Shown: positions 1 to 7,835 of the stretch, piece after piece
How the letters are laid out: each line of letters opens with the position of its first letter
How positions within the stretch are numbered: position 1 is the stretch's first letter
Assembly (NCBI GenBank): GCA_937873165.1
Contig: CALMVH010000064.1
Span: forward strand, 4,892-15,117
Source of the DNA: an uncultured Rhodospirillales bacterium
GTDB lineage: Bacteria; Pseudomonadota; Alphaproteobacteria; CALMVH01
Length of the DNA: 10,226 nt
Direction of reading: 5' to 3'
Notes under the pieces: generated by a model
Told to the model about the DNA's origin: nothing
Seen by the model: only the letters and a program-made list of their open reading frames with translations
Database searches by the model: none
Made by a program: the position numbers and the translations under genes

Positions 1-48
1 ACTGGCTTTTTGCAAGAGCGAACGGACTCTAGCCAAAGCTTTCGAGAC

Positions 49-67
49 CGGACTATAAAGCTCCGCA
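49..67 (+). promoter_or_regulatory. Possible promoter -10 element before the exporter operon
   Basis: The sequence contains CGGACTATAAA at 49-59, whose TATAAA (54-59) matches five of six bases of the sigma-70 -10 consensus. The ATG of the permease follows at 68, so transcription from this element would start almost at the start codon and give a leaderless or nearly leaderless mRNA, which agrees with the lack of a Shine-Dalgarno sequence before 68. I see no convincing -35 hexamer at the normal distance. The same 11 bases recur at 7802-7812 before lipB. If the exporter genes belong to a longer operon starting outside the window, this is not a promoter. Confidence 0.25.
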
Positions 68-892
68 ATGACGATCACGAACGACACCACCCGGGCGCGT
101 CCTGAAAAACCCCGGTTTGCGCAACTGGGGCTTGCCGACATGGTGCAGGGTCTGGTGCGCTGGCGGCTGTGGGCGCCGCTCGCCTGGATGGATGTCCGGC
201 AACGGTACCGGCGGTCCATCCTCGGCCCGTTCTGGATCACCCTGAGCCTCGGGATCATGGTGCTGGGTCTCGGCGTTGTCTATGGCGCCCTCCTGCACCA
301 GGAACTCCACGATTACCTGCCTTACCTTGCAACAGGGCTGATCGTGTGGGGGCTTATCTCTTCCTTGCTGACCGAAAGTCCGTACGTGTTCATCGCGGCC
401 GACAACACGATCAAGCAAATTCCTTTTCCCTTAAGTACGTTTCTATACCGCCAAGTCGTGCGGAACCTGATCGTCCTTGCGCATAATCTCGCAATCTATC
501 TGATTGTCATCGCCGTGTTTGGCTTCAATCCCGGATGGATAGTAATAGGAGCCTTGGCTGGCGTCGTCATCGTGGGGCTGAATGGCGCGGCGTTCGCGTT
601 CTTCTTCGGACTGATCAGCGCCCGTTTCCGGGATATCCCCCAGCTTGTCGTCAACGCCAACCAGCTGTTCTTTTTTATTACCCCAATCCTTTTCCGCCGG
701 CAGACCATGCCAGGGTGGCTTACCGCATACAATCCATTCACTTATCTTCTAGACATCGTACGGGAGCCGATGCTCGGGCATTCTGTCACCCTGTTCACGT
801 GGGAGATGGCGGTGGCGATCACTACGGTCAACCTTGCGGTATCAACGCTGATATATGTGCGCTATCGCTGGCGCATTCCTTACTGGCTCTGA
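68..892 (+). CDS. ABC-2 type polysaccharide export permease (Wzm/KpsM/TagG class)
   Basis: This 274-residue protein is the membrane half of an ABC exporter that moves a lipid-linked O-antigen, capsule or similar glycan across the inner membrane. After a hydrophilic N-terminus comes the amphipathic region and the family signature YRRSILGPFW at about residues 48-55. Hydrophobic segments follow at about 52-76, 84-102, 131-151, 157-183, 196-209 and 245-265, giving the usual six spans. The conserved NPFTYLLDIVREPML stretch (about 222-236) and the short basic tail ending RIPYWL are typical. Length matches the family (about 260-280). The start at 68 has no clear ribosome binding site; an in-frame ATG at 140 is an alternative but would remove conserved-looking N-terminal sequence. 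The ATPase gene starts 2 bases after the stop, as expected for an obligate pair. Codon use is AT-richer than downstream genes (for example 420-700), which suggests transfer, as is frequent for polysaccharide loci. The exported glycan cannot be told from this window. Confidence 0.93.
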   Translation: MTITNDTTRARPEKPRFAQLGLADMVQGLVRWRLWAPLAWMDVRQRYRRSILGPFWITLSLGIMVLGLGVVYGALLHQELHDYLPYLATGLIVWGLISSLLTESPYVFIAADNTIKQIPFPLSTFLYRQVVRNLIVLAHNLAIYLIVIAVFGFNPGWIVIGALAGVVIVGLNGAAFAFFFGLISARFRDIPQLVVNANQLFFFITPILFRRQTMPGWLTAYNPFTYLLDIVREPMLGHSVTLFTWEMAVAITTVNLAVSTLIYVRYRWRIPYWL

Positions 893-894
893 TC

Positions 895-1632
895 GTGGCG
901 TCCATCGAACTCCAGAACGTTTTCGTCCGCTTCCCGATCTATCAGGGGGCGTCGCGATCCCTGCGGTACCGGTTGATGAACGCCAGCACGGGCGGCCGCA
1001 TCGCCAGCCAGAACCACCACATCTGCGTCGAGGCGCTGAACAATGTCTCGTTCCACCTCGATCACGGGGACAGGCTGGCGCTGATCGGTCATAACGGCGC
1101 GGGCAAGACCACCATGCTGCGGGTGTTGGCCGGCATCTATACGCCCGAAGCCGGCCGGGTAAAGGTCGAAGGCCGCATCGCGCCCTTGTTCGATGCCGGC
1201 TTTGGCATGGATCCTGACTCCTCGGGATACGAAAATATCCGCCTGCGGGGCCTGTATCTCGGCCTGACGCGCCAGCAGATCGAAGACAAGGTCGCCGACA
1301 TCGTCGCGTTCACGGAACTGGGGCCCTTCCTGTCCATGCCGATGCGGACCTATTCCAACGGCATGCAAACCCGCCTGTCGTTTGCGATCTCGACCAGCAT
1401 CGAGCCCGAGATCCTGTTGCTGGACGAGGGTATTGGAACAGGCGACTCCGCTTTTATCGAAAAAGCCAATGTCCGCTTGCACAAATTCATCGAGCGTACC
1501 GGGATCCTGGTGCTCGCCTCCCATTCGAATGAACTGGTGCGCAAGTTCTGCAACAAGGCGTTGTTGATGGAACATGGGCGTATGGTACAGTTCGGACCCG
1601 TCGAGGATGTCTTGGCGGCTTACGAAAGGTAG
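895..1632 (+). CDS. ABC polysaccharide exporter ATP-binding protein (Wzt/KpsT class)
   Basis: This 245-residue protein is the ATPase partner of the preceding permease and powers glycan export at the inner membrane face. Walker A is GHNGAGKT (residues 65-72), the signature loop is the degenerate YSNGM (about 153-157) typical of this family in place of LSGGQ, Walker B is ILLLDE (173-178) followed by GIGTGD, and the switch histidine is in ASHS (H210). The Q-loop region reads FDAGFGMDPDSSGYENI, the usual family variant without a clear glutamine. The chosen start is GTG at 895, two bases after the permease stop. The frame is open further upstream, but that part lies inside the permease gene and does not look like an ABC domain. 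The protein stops right after the nucleotide-binding domain, so it lacks the C-terminal carbohydrate-binding domain found in Wzt of the E. coli O9a type; substrate choice would then lie elsewhere, as in KpsMT or TagGH systems. Confidence 0.93.
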   Translation: MASIELQNVFVRFPIYQGASRSLRYRLMNASTGGRIASQNHHICVEALNNVSFHLDHGDRLALIGHNGAGKTTMLRVLAGIYTPEAGRVKVEGRIAPLFDAGFGMDPDSSGYENIRLRGLYLGLTRQQIEDKVADIVAFTELGPFLSMPMRTYSNGMQTRLSFAISTSIEPEILLLDEGIGTGDSAFIEKANVRLHKFIERTGILVLASHSNELVRKFCNKALLMEHGRMVQFGPVEDVLAAYER

Positions 1633-1637
1633 ACCCC

Positions 1638-2282
1638 ATGCGCGGGCGCATCGTTTCGATTAACACGGGATCGGGCACGGGCATGCTGCAAGCCGATGCG
1701 GGCGGGCAGTGGCGTTTCCGGGCTGGCGGATGGACCGGTCGAGGCGTGCCGTCGGTAGGCCAGCCAGTCGATTTCCGCGTGGCGGGCGGTGAAGCCGTCG
1801 AGGTTACGCCCGTCGCCGCCTCGCAGGTGTGGAATAATGTCAGCGGCAGTTTCCAGGGGGTGATCGATCCGTTCGGCGCATCCAACACGGGGCGTCAATC
1901 GTTCTGGGCGTTTTACTTCTCGCCGTCCGGACGAGTATCGCTTGGCCAGTACTGGTTCAACTATCTCATTCCATTCGGAGTTTTCACATTAGCCTTGATC
2001 GGTGCGGTGATCTTTGGATTGTTCTACGTCTTCCATCACCAGGTCAGCGTACAGTTATGGCTGGCAGTCGGAGCCTTGGTGGTCTTCAAGTTTTCCGTTC
2101 TGGCCTGGATCTCCTTTGTCATGCATCTGAAGCGCATGCACGATCTCAATATGTCGTGGGGTGCGGGCTACGTGGTGGACAATTTCATTCCGCTGGGACG
2201 CGACTGGATGGCGTTCCGGATGATGTGCCAGCAGGGCACACCCGGTCCGAATAGTTTCGGCGACGATCCACGGCGTTCATAA
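1638..2282 (+). CDS. DUF805 membrane protein with cold-shock/OB-like N-terminal domain
   Basis: The 214-residue product has two parts. Residues 1-57 form a small soluble, glycine-rich module whose pattern (GRIVSINTGSGTGMLQAD, then QWRFRAGGW, then VGQPVDFRV) follows the strand order of a cold-shock/OB fold. The aromatic residues of the RNA-binding RNP1 and RNP2 motifs are mostly absent, so nucleic-acid binding is doubtful. Residues from about 90 form a DUF805 domain: SPSGRVSLGQYWFNYL, membrane spans at about 108-131 and 138-162, the family motif HLKRMHDLNMSWG, and the C-terminal GTPGPNSFGDDP typical of DUF805. Function of DUF805 proteins is unknown. The ATG lies 5 bases after the ATPase stop, with a Shine-Dalgarno sequence AAAGG (1625-1629) inside the end of that gene, so co-transcription with the exporter is likely. 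Whether it has a role in polysaccharide export is only an inference from position. Confidence 0.82.
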   Translation: MRGRIVSINTGSGTGMLQADAGGQWRFRAGGWTGRGVPSVGQPVDFRVAGGEAVEVTPVAASQVWNNVSGSFQGVIDPFGASNTGRQSFWAFYFSPSGRVSLGQYWFNYLIPFGVFTLALIGAVIFGLFYVFHHQVSVQLWLAVGALVVFKFSVLAWISFVMHLKRMHDLNMSWGAGYVVDNFIPLGRDWMAFRMMCQQGTPGPNSFGDDPRRS

Positions 2283-2295
2283 GCCACCGCTGGCT
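2282..2295. terminator. Weak hairpin between convergent genes
   Basis: AGCCA-CCGC-TGGCT forms a perfect 5-base stem with a 4-base loop directly on the stop codon of the DUF805 gene, in the 48-base gap facing the convergent alaS stop. No T-run follows on either strand, so it is not a classical intrinsic terminator. Position is the main argument for it. Confidence 0.2.
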
Positions 2296-2330
2296 AACCG
2301 TGAGTTTACGCCGCAGAACTCGGCCTCAGT

Positions 2331-4976
2331 TCAGCCCGCCGTCAATTTTTGTTCAACCGCGCTGACCGCATCGTTGGCGCGGCTCGCATCGGGGGCCCCC
2401 GCCTGGGCCATGTCGGGCCTGCCGCCGCCACCCTTGCCGCCCGCCGCCTCGGCCGCGATCCGGACCAGGTCGACAGCGTCGAAGCGGTCGACCAGTTCTT
2501 CGGCAACGCTGACAACAACCGACAGCTTGCCCTCGAACCCGCTCGCCAACACGATCACCGCGCCGGGCGTCTGCTTTTTCAGCGCGTCGGCCATCGGCTT
2601 CAAGTCCTTGGACGGCACATCGCTTGGTGTCCGCGCGACCAGGGTAACGCCGTTGATTTGCTTTGCGGGCGTGCCGCCGGTTTCCCCAACCGCCAGCTTG
2701 CGGCGCAACTCGGATACTTCGCGGTCCAGCCGCTTGCGGTCGTCCATCAGCGCGTCGATGCGCACCGGGATTTCGGCAGGCGAGGCCTTCAGCGACGCTG
2801 CCGCACGGTCCAGGAGCTCCAGCCGCTCGTCCAGATACGAAAGCGCGCCTTCACCCGTGACAGCCTCGATGCGCCGGATGCCGGCAGCCACCGCCGACTC
2901 CGCCACAATCTTCAGGACTCCGATATCGCCCGTGCGCGCCACATGCGTGCCGCCGCATAGTTCGACCGAGTAATCCTTGTTCGCGCCCGCCTCGCGTCCG
3001 CCCATGCTGACGACGCGCACTTCCTCGCCGTACTTCTCGCCAAACAGCGCCATGGCGCCCTGTTCCAGCGCATCCTTGACGCCCATGATGCGGGTCACGA
3101 CCGGCGTGTTGCCGCGTATGCGCCGGTTCACGTCGTGTTCCACCACCGCGATGTCCTCCTTCGTCAGTCCCGTGGGCTGGCTGATATCGAAGCGCAGGCG
3201 GTCAGGACCGACATACGATCCCTTCTGCGCCACGTGCTCGCCAAGGCGGCGGCGTAGTGCCTCGTGCAACAGATGCGTGGCCGAGTGGTTGGCGCGGATC
3301 GCATCGCGGCGTTCGGAGGCGACCTGCAGGTCGATGGCCTCGCCGGTCTTCAGCGTACCGCTTTCGACGATCCCATTATGGACAAACAGAACCCCCAGCT
3401 TCTTCTCCGTCGAGGTGACCCGCAGGCGCGCGCCGCCAGCTGCTGAAATCATGCCGGTATCGCCCGTCTGGCCGCCGGACTCTCCATAAAAAGGAGTTTG
3501 ATTGACCAGCATTTGCACGGCGTCGCCGGTATCGCCGCTGTCCACCATCTCGCCATTTCGGATCAGTGCGGTCACGACCCCCTCGGCGCGCAGCGTATCG
3601 TAGCCCAGGAACTCGGTCGCGCCGACGCGGTCACGCAGTTCGAACCACAGGCGCTCCGTCGCCGCTTCCCCCGAACCCTTCCAGGCCTGCCGGGCCTCGT
3701 CGCGCTGGCGGTTCATCGCGTCGTCGAAGCCGGCGGTGTCGACCTGCCGGTTTTGCCCGCGCAGCACGTCCTGCGTCAGGTCCAATGGGAACCCGTAAGT
3801 GTCGTACAGCTTGAAGGCGACCTCGCCGGGCAGCTTCTGACCGTCGCCGAGGCGCCCGGTCTCGTCCTCCAGCAGGCGCAGGCCGCGGTCGAGGGTTTGC
3901 TTGAAGCGTGTTTCTTCCATCCGCAGGGTTTCTGTGATCAGCGGCTCCGCCCGTATCAGCTCGGGATAGGCCTGGCCCATCAGCCCGCTCAATGTCGGCA
4001 CCAGCCGCACCAGCAGCGGATCGCGCGCGCCCAGCAGGTGCGCATGCCGCATGGCGCGGCGCATGATCCGGCGCAGCACATAACCCCGACCCTCGTTGGA
4101 AGGCATCACGCCATCGGCCAGCAGGAAGGCACTGGCCCGCAGGTGATCGGCAATCACGCGGTGCGAGGCCGATTGCGGCCCATCGGGATCGGTACTGGTA
4201 AAGTTCGCGACCGCCTCGATGATGGTGCGAAGCGGATCGATGTCATAGTTGCTTTTTTTACCAAGCAGGATCGCCGTCATGCGCTCCAGGCCCATGCCGG
4301 TATCGATAGATGGGCGTGGTAAAGGGACGCGCCCTCCGCCGACTTGGTCGTATTGCATGAAAACCAAGTTCCAGAACTCCAGGTAACGATCGCCGTCTTC
4401 TTCCGGTGTTCCGGGTAAACCGCCCCTGAGCAGCGGACCTTGGTCGAAAAATAGTTCTGAGCAAGGACCGCACGGGCCAGTATCGCCCGCTGACCAAAAA
4501 TTGTCTGCGGTGGGAATGCGGATGATGCGATCCTCGGACAGCCCCGCGATACGCTTCCATAGATCGTACGCTTCATCGTCCGTGTGGTACACCGTTACGT
4601 AGAGTTTATCTTTCGGCAAACCGAACTCGCGTGTGGAAAGCGTCCACGCATACTCGATTGCATTTTCCTTGAAGTAATCACCAAACGAAAAATTTCCCAT
4701 CATTTCAAAGAAGGTATGGTGGCGGGCGGTGTAGCCAATATTTTCCAGGTCGTTGTGCTTGCCGCCTGCGCGGACACACTTCTGCGCGGAAGTGGCGCGC
4801 GAGTATGATCGCGTCTCCTGCCCAGTAAACACGTTCTTGAACTGCACCATTCCCGCTGCGGTGAACATCAGCGTCGGGTCGTTGCGCGGCACGAGCGAAC
4901 TGGACTCAACGACCGTGTGGCCGTTTCGCGCGAAATAATCGACAAAGGTCTGGCGAACGTCGGACAGGTTTTGCAT
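2331..4976 (-). CDS. alaS: Alanyl-tRNA synthetase
   Basis: This cytoplasmic class II synthetase charges tRNA-Ala and edits mischarged Ser/Gly-tRNA-Ala. At 881 residues it matches the full bacterial length (E. coli about 876). The catalytic domain starts RQTFVDYFARNGH, motif 2 lies around TFFEMMGNFSFGDYF (88-102), and motif 3 around GRGYVLRRIMRRAMRH (297-311). The editing domain has its zinc ligands in HSATH (H564, H568) and CGGTH (C674, H678). A coiled stretch around 740-762 precedes the C-terminal DHHA1-type domain with GGKGGGGRPDMAQAG (846-860). The ATG is well supported because homology begins within a few residues; before it lies a weak purine stretch AGAAAAG. The macroglobulin-like gene ends 32 bases upstream on the same strand, so the two are probably co-transcribed. 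The first roughly 245 codons (about 4240-4976) use many more A/T-ending codons than the rest of the gene. Confidence 0.98.
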   Translation of the reverse strand: MQNLSDVRQTFVDYFARNGHTVVESSSLVPRNDPTLMFTAAGMVQFKNVFTGQETRSYSRATSAQKCVRAGGKHNDLENIGYTARHHTFFEMMGNFSFGDYFKENAIEYAWTLSTREFGLPKDKLYVTVYHTDDEAYDLWKRIAGLSEDRIIRIPTADNFWSAGDTGPCGPCSELFFDQGPLLRGGLPGTPEEDGDRYLEFWNLVFMQYDQVGGGRVPLPRPSIDTGMGLERMTAILLGKKSNYDIDPLRTIIEAVANFTSTDPDGPQSASHRVIADHLRASAFLLADGVMPSNEGRGYVLRRIMRRAMRHAHLLGARDPLLVRLVPTLSGLMGQAYPELIRAEPLITETLRMEETRFKQTLDRGLRLLEDETGRLGDGQKLPGEVAFKLYDTYGFPLDLTQDVLRGQNRQVDTAGFDDAMNRQRDEARQAWKGSGEAATERLWFELRDRVGATEFLGYDTLRAEGVVTALIRNGEMVDSGDTGDAVQMLVNQTPFYGESGGQTGDTGMISAAGGARLRVTSTEKKLGVLFVHNGIVESGTLKTGEAIDLQVASERRDAIRANHSATHLLHEALRRRLGEHVAQKGSYVGPDRLRFDISQPTGLTKEDIAVVEHDVNRRIRGNTPVVTRIMGVKDALEQGAMALFGEKYGEEVRVVSMGGREAGANKDYSVELCGGTHVARTGDIGVLKIVAESAVAAGIRRIEAVTGEGALSYLDERLELLDRAAASLKASPAEIPVRIDALMDDRKRLDREVSELRRKLAVGETGGTPAKQINGVTLVARTPSDVPSKDLKPMADALKKQTPGAVIVLASGFEGKLSVVVSVAEELVDRFDAVDLVRIAAEAAGGKGGGGRPDMAQAGAPDASRANDAVSAVEQKLTAG

Positions 4977-5008
4977 GCTACTTTTCTATGGCATGCGCCC
5001 GGCGCTGT

Positions 5009-7798
5009 CTATTGCGATGCTTTGCCCGGCCAGTTTGTCAGAACCAGCGCATGCAGGGGCCGCGCGTCCTTGCTGACCAGGGTCAGCGGCTTCGCCCCGG
5101 CCCGCACCAGCCCCGAGGGCGGCAGGCCCTCGATCTTCGGTCCCGCGACCCATTCGGGCTGCAGCGGATGGCCGTCAGCGGCGCCGCGCTGAAGCGCCCG
5201 CAGTCCCAGCCGGTCGCGTGGATCGAGGCTGGTGAAATCCTGCACCGATCGGGACAACGCCATGACATCGGATGCCGCGATGGCTTTCAGCGCCAGCCCG
5301 CCGATCCGCTGCGCCACCAGGGCCTGCATGATCTGCTGGCGCAGGGACATGTCGTTCTCGGTATCGTCGTCGCGGGGTGGCGCCGGAAGGGCGATGGCAT
5401 CGGCGTCCGCATGCGTGACGCCGTACCGGCATAATGAGGCCAGCGCCGTGCCGGGTTTGGGAGCAGTCGCGATCCAGTCCTGCGCCCAAAGCGGCAGGTC
5501 ACCGGCCTGGTACAGCGAGCCCAGCGCCTCATACTCCTGATCGGGCGCAAGCGTTTGGGAAAACGCCAGGGCGGCGATCTGCTTGTCCAGCCGCTGTGCA
5601 ACAGGCGCGTACCCTAGCCGAGCGGCAACCGTAGCATCATAGATCAGGGTTTCCGGATCTTCGTGATTGACCTGCGCGTTTTGGAGCGGTGTCAGCTCGT
5701 CTTCAGGCAACGGCCCGCCGTCTTCCCCGTGCGCGCCGACCCGCAACGGGGGCGCCAGAACCGGCATGGCGGAGATCAAGGCTGCCTGGCCCGGCTTCAG
5801 CATCAGTGTTCCGTCTGGCTTGATCGTGACAGCATGGACGTTGGGGGCAGCCGCCGCATGCGGCTTGTCATCCGGGCGCTGCGGCTGGCCTTTCGCCGTA
5901 ATGCCCGTTTCTGAAAAGCCGATACGCCCGTCCGCCGATGCGACGATCGAAAGCCGGATGGTACGATCCTTGGCGGCTGCGGGTATGGGCAAGTCGACGG
6001 TAACCGGCTGGACGCCGCCGGCCTGCGGTTCGCTCCAGACCAGCGCAGGCTGCGCCGTTGTATCGGCCGAGGCCAGATCACCCGCTATATCGGGCAAGGC
6101 CGGCTGGGAGGCTCCGCCAACTATGTCCGCATAGTCGTCATGCAGCGCGATGCCCAGCGGTTGATGGTCGAAAAAGTACCGGATCGGATCGATCTGCGAG
6201 GGCGATGTTCCATCGGTGCCCACGATGGCAAAGCTGCCTGTCTTGTCAGCCAAATCCGGCAGGGCAATCTTCACGGCGGTGTTCTTGCCTGCGACCGACG
6301 TTTCGGGCGCGTCCAGGCGCACGCCCATGCGCATGGAGCCGACGTCGACATCCAGCCATTGCAAGCCAAATTGCCGTTGCACCGGCTTGCCGGTGGCTTC
6401 ATCGGCGGGCGTGAACGCGGTCGCCAGGACGTAGACGCCACCGGTCGCATCCGCCGGAATCGGCAGTTGCGCGACCCCGCCTTCCTTGCCAACATGCTGG
6501 CGGGTCACCGCATGAATGTTTTGATCGACAATGGCCAGCGTCACGTCGCAATCGGCAGGCGGCTGGATCGAGATATTCGCCAGTTCACCACGCTGGAACA
6601 GGCGGCGCCCCGGCGAGATCACGATACCGGGCGGCGCATCGACGGGCCTGGACCCGGCGGCAGCGGCAGGCGGTTTGTCCTTGTCGGCACCCGGTGCCTC
6701 GACCGAAATCCCGCCAGCGCCGTCCAGCGCCTTGCCGTTCGCCACCAAGCGAAGCAGCAGATGCGCGTTGGGCCGGTCGGGCGCCTGGAGGCTGAACGTC
6801 ATCAGCCCGCCCGGCGCAGCGGTCACGGGCCATTCCTCGATCAAGCCGCCTGCCGGATCGGTCAATTGTACCGTTTCACCGCCCGTCTGCGCGCGGTTGG
6901 CTGCGTCCCTGATCATAACCAGCCCGTGAATCGTCTCGCCACGCCGGTAGTCCGGTTTGTCGGTCAGGATCCAGGCTCGCTGGCCCGAGGCAGCTTCGGT
7001 CGCGGCCGCAGGGGGGAACAATAGTCCCGGCTCCCCGAGGCGAAGAGCCGTGAACTCGCCGTCTGATCCGTAAGTGTACAGGGCTGCCGGTGCATCGTCG
7101 CCCTTTCCAGACGCTACATCCGCCCCGAACCGCGCCACCCCGTCGGCATCGGTTCGTACCCGCGCCAGCTCGCGATTATTGCGGGCGATCAGCGCCACGT
7201 CCACGCCCGGCGCCGGGGTGGTTTCGGATAACAGCCGCACCTGCGCCACAAGCCCGTCAGTCCCCGTGAACGCCTCGATGCCCAGGTTCGATACCATCAG
7301 CCACATCGTGGCGGCATGGCCGAGTGGCAAGGGCTGCCCCCCTGCGGGCGACGCTGCGATCGGCTGCGCCGTCACGAAGTATAAGCCTGGCTGCAAGGCA
7401 GTCAGCCATTGCAGCACGTCGATCGATGTCCTGCCGGGCTGGCCGGGCTTTGCAGGCCCCGTAGCCGTGCCGGAGGGGGGCGCCACGGTTGCCGGTACCG
7501 TCCTGCGGACTACCACCTGCGCGGAGGCGGGAACAGGCACCTGGGCACCGGCTTCCAGTACCTTCAAGACGTCCGCTTCCCCGACATGCGCAATCGAAAC
7601 ATCGATGGTGTCGACATTTGTCGTGTCGAGGACCAATGTCTGGTGGCTGCGCCGCGCGAGCAGGGAACCCTGGCTGGCGAACCCTACCGAAACCATCCCC
7701 GCATGCACGTCAGGAACTTGCACCGGATCGGCGGCCCACGCGGCGGGGCTGGCCAACAGCAGCAGGACCATGGCGAGGCAGCGCACTTGTCGGATCAT
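5009..7798 (-). CDS. Periplasmic alpha-2-macroglobulin-like (MG-domain) protein, short form without thioester
   Basis: The 929-residue product starts with a clear signal peptide (MIRQVR, hydrophobic core to about residue 18, likely cleavage after AWA near residue 23). It has no lipobox, so a soluble periplasmic protein is predicted. Repeated beta-rich segments follow. TDKPDYRRGETIHG (about 279-292) is the MG2-type motif of alpha-2-macroglobulins, and DVTLAIVDQNIHAV (about 418-431) matches the MG strand pattern preceding the bait/thioester part. Residues about 700-880 are helical in character and could be a reduced relic of the thioester domain, followed by a short beta-like tail (KPLTLVSKDARPLHALVL). 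No CxEQ thioester motif is present, and bacterial family members are usually 1500 residues or more. Family members are thought to trap proteases or guard the envelope; here a trapping role by covalent linkage is excluded by sequence. The partner gene pbpC is not in the window. The gene is divergent from lipB and lies upstream of alaS. Confidence 0.72.
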   Translation of the reverse strand: MIRQVRCLAMVLLLLASPAAWAADPVQVPDVHAGMVSVGFASQGSLLARRSHQTLVLDTTNVDTIDVSIAHVGEADVLKVLEAGAQVPVPASAQVVVRRTVPATVAPPSGTATGPAKPGQPGRTSIDVLQWLTALQPGLYFVTAQPIAASPAGGQPLPLGHAATMWLMVSNLGIEAFTGTDGLVAQVRLLSETTPAPGVDVALIARNNRELARVRTDADGVARFGADVASGKGDDAPAALYTYGSDGEFTALRLGEPGLLFPPAAATEAASGQRAWILTDKPDYRRGETIHGLVMIRDAANRAQTGGETVQLTDPAGGLIEEWPVTAAPGGLMTFSLQAPDRPNAHLLLRLVANGKALDGAGGISVEAPGADKDKPPAAAAGSRPVDAPPGIVISPGRRLFQRGELANISIQPPADCDVTLAIVDQNIHAVTRQHVGKEGGVAQLPIPADATGGVYVLATAFTPADEATGKPVQRQFGLQWLDVDVGSMRMGVRLDAPETSVAGKNTAVKIALPDLADKTGSFAIVGTDGTSPSQIDPIRYFFDHQPLGIALHDDYADIVGGASQPALPDIAGDLASADTTAQPALVWSEPQAGGVQPVTVDLPIPAAAKDRTIRLSIVASADGRIGFSETGITAKGQPQRPDDKPHAAAAPNVHAVTIKPDGTLMLKPGQAALISAMPVLAPPLRVGAHGEDGGPLPEDELTPLQNAQVNHEDPETLIYDATVAARLGYAPVAQRLDKQIAALAFSQTLAPDQEYEALGSLYQAGDLPLWAQDWIATAPKPGTALASLCRYGVTHADADAIALPAPPRDDDTENDMSLRQQIMQALVAQRIGGLALKAIAASDVMALSRSVQDFTSLDPRDRLGLRALQRGAADGHPLQPEWVAGPKIEGLPPSGLVRAGAKPLTLVSKDARPLHALVLTNWPGKASQ

Positions 7799-7835
7799 CG
7801 TCGGACTATAAACCTTGCAGGCGGATCGATGTCGA
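7799..7835. promoter_or_regulatory. Divergent promoter region between the macroglobulin-like gene and lipB
   Basis: Only 30 bases separate the two start codons, so both genes must be driven from here or from inside the opposing gene. ACTATAAA (7805-7812) reads as TATAAA on the plus strand (7807-7812) and as TATAGT on the minus strand (7810-7805), each five of six from the -10 consensus. For the minus gene, TCGACA (7835-7830, inside lipB) is a five-of-six -35 match with a rather long 19-base spacer. The resulting mRNA would begin close to the ATG, that is, nearly leaderless. For lipB a weaker TTGTCG (7787-7792) has a 14-base spacer, which is short. AGGCGG at 7819-7824 may act as the lipB ribosome binding site. 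This is inferred from consensus matching only. Confidence 0.35.

Noticed and set aside
2..58. An open frame from the left edge to TAA at 56-58 that could be the end of an upstream gene.
   Set aside because: Only 18 codons, no GC3 bias and no recognisable sequence; a second frame is open over the same bases. Nothing supports coding.
880..1575. Long minus-strand open frame (231 codons) opposite the exporter ATPase gene.
   Set aside because: The plus strand encodes a complete ABC ATPase with all motifs; the antisense frame shows no family signature and is expected in GC-rich DNA.
3498..4322. Long plus-strand open frame (274 codons) opposite alaS.
   Set aside because: Composition is rich in His, Gln, Arg and Ala as in antisense reading of GC-rich genes, and alaS is complete over this region.
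6140..7024. Plus-strand open frame (294 codons) opposite the macroglobulin-like gene.
   Set aside because: No recognisable domain or start signal; the minus-strand product has a signal peptide and MG motifs.
7409..7828. In-frame upstream extension of lipB.
   Set aside because: Known LipB proteins start near the ATG at 7829, the extension is antisense to the macroglobulin-like gene, and it has no LipB-like sequence.
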